Positions 58,501 through 64,000 of a stretch of 64,000 nt of DNA are shown here, in pieces. The notes below the pieces were generated by a model, which saw only the letters and a list, made by a program, of their open reading frames with translations, was not told the origin of the DNA and did no database searches. Position 1 is the stretch's first letter; every line of letters begins with the position of its first letter. The DNA is from Beverwykella pulmonaria (taxonomy: Eukaryota > Ascomycota > Dothideomycetes > Pleosporales > Melanommataceae). The stretch is taken from NCBI GenBank assembly GCA_001599595.1, contig BCHH01000007.1, forward strand, positions 458,574-522,573, written 5' to 3'. Made by a program: the position numbers and the translations under genes.

Positions 58501-58721
58501 AACGGGCATCGGGTGGTCAAGATTGGAACGATATCGCCTGCTCGAAGGCCTCTCCCATAGAAGAAACTTGCCAATCGCGAAATTTTCAATTCTAGTTCAG
58601 CGTACGAGAGCTGCATGTTGCCAATGGATACAGCCGGATCTTCGGGGTGGAGGTTGGCGTGTAGCGCGATCAGACTATAAATCGACACGCCGGTCATGGT
58701 ATACTCTAATGGATCAGACAT
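52585..58721 (-). CDS. two-module NRPS, A-T-C-A-T-C (GliP/SirP-type, no terminal T domain)
   Basis: Join on the minus strand 58721-58088 and 58040-52585 (47-nt intron), 2029 aa. A1 (about 15-480): IIFTSGTTGAPKG, NAYGPTEATI, MTGDIGRR and the catalytic Lys in SNAKVD. T1: VGGNSML (Ser about 537). C1: VHHSYVDGWSMS (His-His-x-x-x-Asp-Gly, about 730). A2 (about 1060-1500): LIFTSGTTGVPKG, YNGYGPCECS, CTGDIG, GRKDDQVKIRG and SNMKVDK. T2: LGGNSLKQ (Ser about 1545). C2: VVHHIIADKAA, complete to the C-terminus (ESFPGFFTG). It assembles and cyclises a dipeptide to a diketopiperazine. GliP carries a third T domain after C2; none is found here. Motif A8 of A1 is odd (GRRDSLVKNRGFLVNLETEI), which may mark unusual specificity. 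Confidence 0.92.
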
Positions 58722-58884
58722 CGTTGAATGTAAGTTTCTAGTAGGTCAATAAAGTTTTGTTCTTGTACAAAGTAAGCTGCAAATCGTGGACATGTGCAGG
58801 CGGCATTGCGCCCCTCTAAGCGAAGTCGGAAGTTAATGACTAACATAGGCACCGAGAGGATGAAGAAAGCATATAGACTCAACC
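58722..58884. promoter_or_regulatory. short divergent promoter, NRPS / P450
   Basis: Only 163 bp separate the start codons of two head-to-head genes, so they almost certainly share control elements. Confidence 0.5.
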
Positions 58885-60730
58885 ATGGCGGGAGAAACAT
58901 CTCTAGCTATGGCGCACACCGATTGGACTCCCAGCGGAGGTTCAAACTTTGCTCTTCCATGCGCAACTGTCCTTTGCATTTGCGTCTTGTTAACCCTTGC
59001 ATGGGCCGTTCTGCGGCAAAGCCATCCCAAATACCCTCATATTCCAAAAATTAGTCATGGAACTTTGAGGGAGTGGGTTGATTGGGAGCCAACTTCACTT
59101 TTACGAGTTCATGATTATGAAAGAGAGGGTTACGAGAGAGTGAGTTCTGGGATTTCATCACTCCTTGCATGTCAAATTGACTATAATCGTAGTACAATAA
59201 AAAGGGCTTGCCCTTCGTGGTAAAATTATTCGGCGTGGACGTATTAGTTTTGCCGCAGAAGTACCTTCAGGCAATGAAGAAATTTGACCGCCATGCGTTG
59301 AACTTTGCGCAACTCATTAACGATGTAAGCGGACTGCCCTGTGTATTGGAAATTATTGACACAGGGGCAAAGAACATGCAAATGGAAGCGACCGTTGGTG
59401 ACATTGCTATCGCCAATGACTTGGAAATAGAATTGGTATCCCGACATCTTAATCTTAAGATGAGTGCGTATTCATGATTCTTGTCTTCCGGAGTGCTAAT
59501 TGTTTAGAGCCAGTTGCACAATTGCTCGCGGATGAGGCCCGCTTCCAATTTCAGGAGCAGCTTGGACACATACCAGGTAATGTTGTGATTGTTTCTCAAT
59601 CGCAGAGCAAGAACATATTTTTCTAATACGTTCTAGAATTCCAAAGCCGCTCCCTTTATGCCCTTTCCGAACAGTTCGTCCATCATATCTCGAGTCGTGT
59701 CCTAGTGGGCAAAGAGCTTTGTAGGGATCCGGAATACATGTATGCATGCAGGAGGTACACCATGTCTCACTTCATAGGAAGTGTCATGTGGAATTTCCTG
59801 CCACTCGGACCATTCCGCAAATCCTTTTACTGGCTGATGTCGACTAAGTTCCGGTGGGACATTTGGCGTGCCACGAGCTACATTGTCCCTCATATCCAGC
59901 AACGCATGAATGAGCGAGGCCAAGCAAACGGAGAAAAGCCGATAGATGTGATCCAATTTGCAGTGGACCAGAAACTTCCTTCAGTAAAGGAGAACGATGC
60001 AATGAGACATGCGAAGAGAATTTTGCATTTGAGCTTTGCAGGAACCGGGACGTCGATCAGCCTGGTGTACAACCTAGTATGGTCGCTCCTTTCGCATCCA
60101 GAACTGATTGCCCTGATTCGAAAGGAGATAGAAGTCTCACTTTCCCGATTCGAAGATCGTGGATGGGAAGATAAGTCAATGCTCGACTCCCTGCACATTC
60201 TCGACAGCGTCATTCGGGAAACTCTACGCCACCACCCTGCAGCATGTTTCTCTGCGCAACGCACAGCAATAGAGAGATTAAAGTTTCCGGATGGACTCAT
60301 CTTGCAGCCTCGCAGTCGAATCGCGTTCGCGACCGTCTCAACCAACATGGATCCGGATCACTACGAGAATGCGTCGGTATTTGATGGCTTGAGATTCGCA
60401 GGACCTAATCTATCTGCGAGAAGTACCCAAAAAACAGCCGCAGTGGTTGTTAATGAGAAATTTCTCTCGTCAGTAATGCCCCAAAGTCATCGAGAATGTT
60501 TCATTCAATTCGCTAACTTTTACAGCTGGGGATACGGCAATCAAGCTTGTCCAGGTCGTTTCTATGCAGTCAAGATGGTGAAGCTTATTATAGGTCGGCT
60601 GGTTCATGAGTATGACATTCAATGGTCTTCTGAAGAGAGGAATCCACCTACTACGACGGTTATCGAGGGGACGTTTCTTCCTGACATGAAAGCCGAGATC
60701 CGAATACGGAGTCGACGACCAGCTATATAG
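58885..60730 (+). CDS. cytochrome P450 monooxygenase (microsomal)
   Basis: Join 58885-59139, 59205-59463, 59508-59576 and 59637-60730, 558 aa. N-terminal signal anchor (FALPCATVLCICVLLTLAWA, about 24-43), I-helix LSFAGTGTSISLVYNL (AGTxT type, about 327), K-helix ETLRHHPA (Glu389, Arg392), and heme loop WGYGNQACPGRFYA with Cys about 499. It carries a normal CPG heme signature, unlike the other cluster P450 (CQG). Likely oxidises the diketopiperazine or a side chain. Head-to-head with the NRPS, the arrangement of core pathway genes. Intact. Confidence 0.9.
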
Positions 60731-61809
60731 TCACTTCAAAGGATATCAGTGCGGCCTTGTTAGTTTGTGTTGAATGGACTTTGCTAGCTAGCTTGGTGTT
60801 AGCAAGGTGAGCGGAGCAAAGCATGGTTTGCACGGTGTACACAGCGCGCGGGGATAGTAGGGTGGGCAAGTAACTGTTCGTTGATTCTGTTCTGTTCTTC
60901 TCTACGTACGAGGGACAAGGGGCCACATATTGTTCGCGCTCGGTCCAGCGCACTGGCCACATCACGTGGTCACACCACGTGATATTAACCTCTGTAATAT
61001 ACAACATCCACTGTTCGGACAGTTTGCAAGTTTTCATTTAGGTAGTGCTTCTTTAATCCATAAATACTGCAGTAGAGGAAAGGTGTGTGTGATAAAGAAA
61101 TATCACACGGGGGTAGGAGGGCGACTCGCAGCCATGCGATGTCCGAAGCAGCAATGCACTGAGGGAGGGAGAATCAAGGTGGAGGTTTGGCAGTGGACTG
61201 TTTCAATTTCGTTGTATCTAGCTACCAAACCAAATGAAAGAAGAAGGTGTAATGAAAAACAGATGAAGCATTCGTGAACTCGTTGGGGGTCGGTTGATGG
61301 TGATTATTCTGGTGAATTGTGGTCCGTTCGTTCCATGTGAGTCTTGTGTGGGCGTCGTGTTCGGATCCCCATATATATGCCGCGTTGAGTGATGACGAAG
61401 CAAGCAGCTGACAGAGAAACAAAGACCTATTCCCTGCACCATGCATCCAAGCCTTCAACCCGTGTCAGTAGTAAATTCGCGCAAAGTAGCACTTTGCTAC
61501 GGCGCAATACTTGAACATAAATGATTGTCGGAGGTGATCGAGGAAGCCTTGGTCGCATCAAAAAGTGGCCTATAACCGCTTGTGTCACGAGTGCATAAGG
61601 ATGGAATCGGAAGCCAAAAGAGATGTATATTGAGGGGCATCGAGGCTCTATACATATATAGTCGATGCTGGCGTCACAACGACACGTCACAGCTTGAATC
61701 CGTTATAAAAAAAATTTCATTACTCACAAGAATGCTATGATGCGTGAGGGACTCGCGACAACACCCTTGCAAAAGATACTTCGTACCGAGACGTCAAAGG
61801 GGTTACTAG
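60731..61809. other. intergenic region right of the cluster
   Basis: No gene is recognised. Contains a third copy of repeat family C and CACGTG-type words near 60962-60980. Forms the right border of the cluster against the Copia element. Confidence 0.4.
61105..61235 (+). repeat. dispersed repeat family C (copy 3)
   Basis: GGAGGGCGACTCGCAGCCATG, GCGATGTCCGAAGCAGCAATG and TTCAATTTCGTTGTATCTAG match copies at 30.7 and 44.7 kb in the same order. Confidence 0.65.
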
Positions 61810-61992
61810 TGTTGAAAGGCAGCTGGCTAGCCGAGACTGGGACACGTGACATCCTCGTGACAGGCACATGATAGGCACGTGACCAAGATGGCTGGGCAGA
61901 TGTCCGAGTATATAGCACCAGCCTGGTTCTATGTTGGCACCTCAAGCAATATTTTTCTGTCCCCTCCCACTCAGAGCTCTCACATTTTAACA
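61810..61992 (+). mobile_element. Copia-type 5' LTR
   Basis: 183 bp beginning TGTTGAAAGG and ending CACATTTTAACA (short inverted ends TGTTRAAA/TTTTAACA). Contains CACGTGAC boxes and a TATATAG signal. It is followed at once by GGTTATGAGCCCGGG, complementary to the anticodon region of initiator tRNA-Met (GGGCTCATAACC), the primer site used by Copia-like elements. Confidence 0.8.
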
Positions 61993-64000
61993 GGTTATGA
62001 GCCCGGGTTTGCGCTAGCAAGCCCGCTGGAAAACGCGCAATCCTCTGACCATTGTGTGGTTACTACACAATGCTAAGTCCTCATCCCTTACACCCAACAA
62101 AGCTAAGCAACTCAGGAAATCTCTATCTGATACATAGTCCGCTATAAGGAAGACGTTGAGGCTGAGAGAAACAAGAAGGTTGGGTGATTATAGCGCTCGG
62201 CAGACAAACCCACGAATATACACCAACCACGTGGACTTTTGACTGCTAGACCTGGCGAAGCGTTGACAACAATAGGAGACCTATAAGCCTATTAGATTCT
62301 ACTAAAATAGAATATTGCCTAGGAGAAATAAGAAAGACTATGACGCTCAGCAGACAAACCTACAAATACACGCTAACTACGTGGATTTCTCCTCCACCAA
62401 AATAGAGCATTGTCAACTTGCCATTACCTAAAGCCTTACAACTGCGTAAGCCACCTCCTAAAGCCTTACAACCGCGTAAGCCGCCACCTAAAACTAAAAA
62501 AACTGTGTGAACCAGCCCTAAAGTGTTGACAATAGAAATTTAACAGGCAGTTACCTCGCTAGATCAAATCCCTTTGCTTAAAGGTCCCTTACAGTAGACC
62601 TAGTGGCATTAGGAGATTACAGACTAGCTAGGGACACAGAAATGTAGCCGCCTGCTCACTGTCAGCAAAACTCGTCCTACACTTTAGGCAGGGGAGACTA
62701 ATTCCCAGCTCCTTGCCTGGGAGGACTTGTGGGAAGAAAAACAGGACTTTGCTGTTGCCTTAATTAAAAAGTAGTGCAGAGAAGTGGCAAGGGAAATTAT
62801 AGAGAAGCCTGCTACTAAGGACGCTGCTAAATCCTTCTACACTGTCTTAGAGGTCCTTAAGGATATTAAAAGCTGCTTCTAACTAAAGGGGAGCGCTGTT
62901 TTTTAGCAACTGGACCTAGCCTACAATATGCTCTCCCTAGAGACATGTGACAACAGTGTGAACATATTTGCTAAGAAGCTGATAAGCGCCTAGAACAAGG
63001 TGCACGCCCTTAACCTTGACTCCTAAATTAGCAAACTGCACTTTGTTAACAAGTTCCTTACTAGACTAGGACCAAAGTACAATGCCTTTTTGTCTACCTT
63101 TTATTAAAACAACCGCCTCCTTCCTAAACAAGACGCCTAGGGGGTGGTTGCTAAGCCAGCTGTCACCTTTAACAAAGCTTAGAGAGCTGCTAAGCAGGAG
63201 GAACAACACCTAAAGGTGGCTGAGCAATTAGTGACTATAGCCACTGCCCTTATTGCCTATCGCCAGCCACCCTAGAGCGGCTTAGTGTGCCTAGTATGTG
63301 AAAAACTAGGCCACTTAATTAACAATTGCTGGACCCAACACCTAGAATTAAAGGAGGCTAGCCTCCGCGACGTGCGTGAGAGGAGGAAGAAATGTAAGGC
63401 ACTAAAGGCACAGCAGCAGGGAAAAGAGAAGGGAACAAGTGACGCAGCAGATTATAACTTAATTATGTATTAGGCAGCCTAGGCCCTAGAGATTGAAAAG
63501 GCTGCCACCTTTAGTTTCCCTGCAATAGCCCTAAACGCAAGCGCAACAGGCACTAAGGCCCTGTTACACAACAATTAGATTGTGGACACAGCATGCACTA
63601 ACTACTCCTCCTGCTAAAAGGACGCCTTTATCCTAGAAACCTTGCGGCCCTACTAGGGGCCGCCTGTTAATAGATATGCTAGATTATTGCGCCCCCTAAT
63701 AATTAGCACAGTAGTTGTACTATGTGACATTAACGGGAAGCGGGAGCTCCTTACACTTAGTAACACAATGTATCACCTAGACTCTGGATGCAACCTAATC
63801 TCTGTCTCTTAGGTAAAGAATTAGGGTGCAAAACTTGCCTTTACAGATACTAGCATTACCATAACGCGCGCTAGCAGAATGCTTACTGCTGATAAGAGCC
63901 TAGAGGGATTGTACTTTATGCGACTCTGGAAGGCACCCTCAGCCCTCACCGCTTACTTAATTAGTAAGCTGTGACTAGCACTGTAGCACAAGCAGCTCAG
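61993..64000 (+). pseudogene. Copia retrotransposon gag-pol 5' part, RIP-mutated, runs off the right edge
   Basis: From about 62700 one plus-strand frame reads a Copia Gag (LDLAYNMLSLETCDNSVNIFA split as LDLAYNMLSLET and CDNSVNIFA), then the CCHC zinc knuckle CLVCEKLGHLINNCW (63288-63332), a Lys/Arg-rich stretch, and a protease-like segment with DTACTNYSS and LDSGCNLISVS. The frame is broken by more than a dozen TAG/TAA codons, nearly all explained by CAG or CAA becoming TAG or TAA, but it has no frameshift for over 1 kb. Inactive as it stands. Confidence 0.78.

Noticed and set aside
34088..60730. Exact TCGGN3CCGA operator sites for the ETP regulator
   Set aside because: I scanned the divergent promoters by eye and found only near matches (35600, 37660), so none is annotated as a binding site.
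61993..62010. tRNA-Met gene
   Set aside because: Only the part complementary to the anticodon region is present, placed right after an LTR end, so it is a retrotransposon primer site and not a tRNA gene.

Overview
The window is nuclear DNA of a filamentous ascomycete (Pezizomycotina). Genes carry short GT-AG introns (about 44-90 nt) with CTAAC/CTAAT-like branch sites. The gene families are typical of moulds: NACHT and NB-ARC STAND receptors with SesB-like hydrolases, a GliP/SirP-type NRPS, a DMATS prenyltransferase and a Zn2Cys6 regulator. Repeats show the CpA-to-TpA stop-codon decay of repeat-induced point mutation (RIP). I cannot name the species.

Layout. (1) 0-20.4 kb is an innate-immunity/allorecognition neighbourhood: a NACHT-WD40 receptor running off the left edge (with a frame break), a serine/proline-rich orphan gene, a SesB-hydrolase-NACHT-ankyrin receptor, and a divergent pair made of an NB-ARC-TPR receptor and a stand-alone SesB-like hydrolase. 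The spliced N-terminus of that receptor and the spliced C-terminus of that hydrolase share a short Gly/Asn-rich motif, the architecture expected of amyloid-type NLR-to-effector signalling. (2) 20.4-24.5 kb is a transposon graveyard: a TIR element with a nested solo LTR, a pogo/Fot1 relic, a Gypsy 3' end with its LTR, and a minisatellite. (3) 24.7-30.4 kb holds a rhodopsin-domain membrane protein (possibly damaged), a GNAT acetyltransferase and an APC-type permease. (4) 30.4-34 kb is again repeat-rich. (5) 34.1-60.7 kb is a secondary-metabolite cluster of the epidithiodioxopiperazine (ETP, gliotoxin/sirodesmin) type: ACC-synthase-like aminotransferase, DMATS prenyltransferase, two P450s, MFS exporter, gamma-glutamylcyclotransferase, membrane dipeptidase, two paralogous methyltransferases, Zn2Cys6 regulator, rhodopsin-domain protein, glutathione S-transferase and a two-module NRPS. 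A repeat island (43.8-45.2 kb) sits inside it. (6) 60.7-64 kb is intergenic sequence and the 5' LTR and gag/pol start of a RIP-mutated Copia element running off the right edge.

How the cluster should work (inference from the gliotoxin and sirodesmin pathways): the NRPS makes a cyclo-dipeptide. A P450 activates its alpha carbons and the GST adds glutathione. The cyclotransferase and dipeptidase trim the adducts, and the PLP enzyme cleaves the C-S bonds to give the dithiol. The DMATS enzyme implies a prenylated aromatic residue, as in sirodesmin. No GliT/SirT-type thioredoxin-reductase-like oxidase is seen, and the NRPS lacks the terminal third T domain of GliP, while two methyltransferases are present. 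A prenylated, methyl-capped thio-diketopiperazine rather than a closed disulfide is therefore a reasonable hypothesis. Exon coordinates were derived by hand from splice signals and frame continuity and have not been tested against transcripts.
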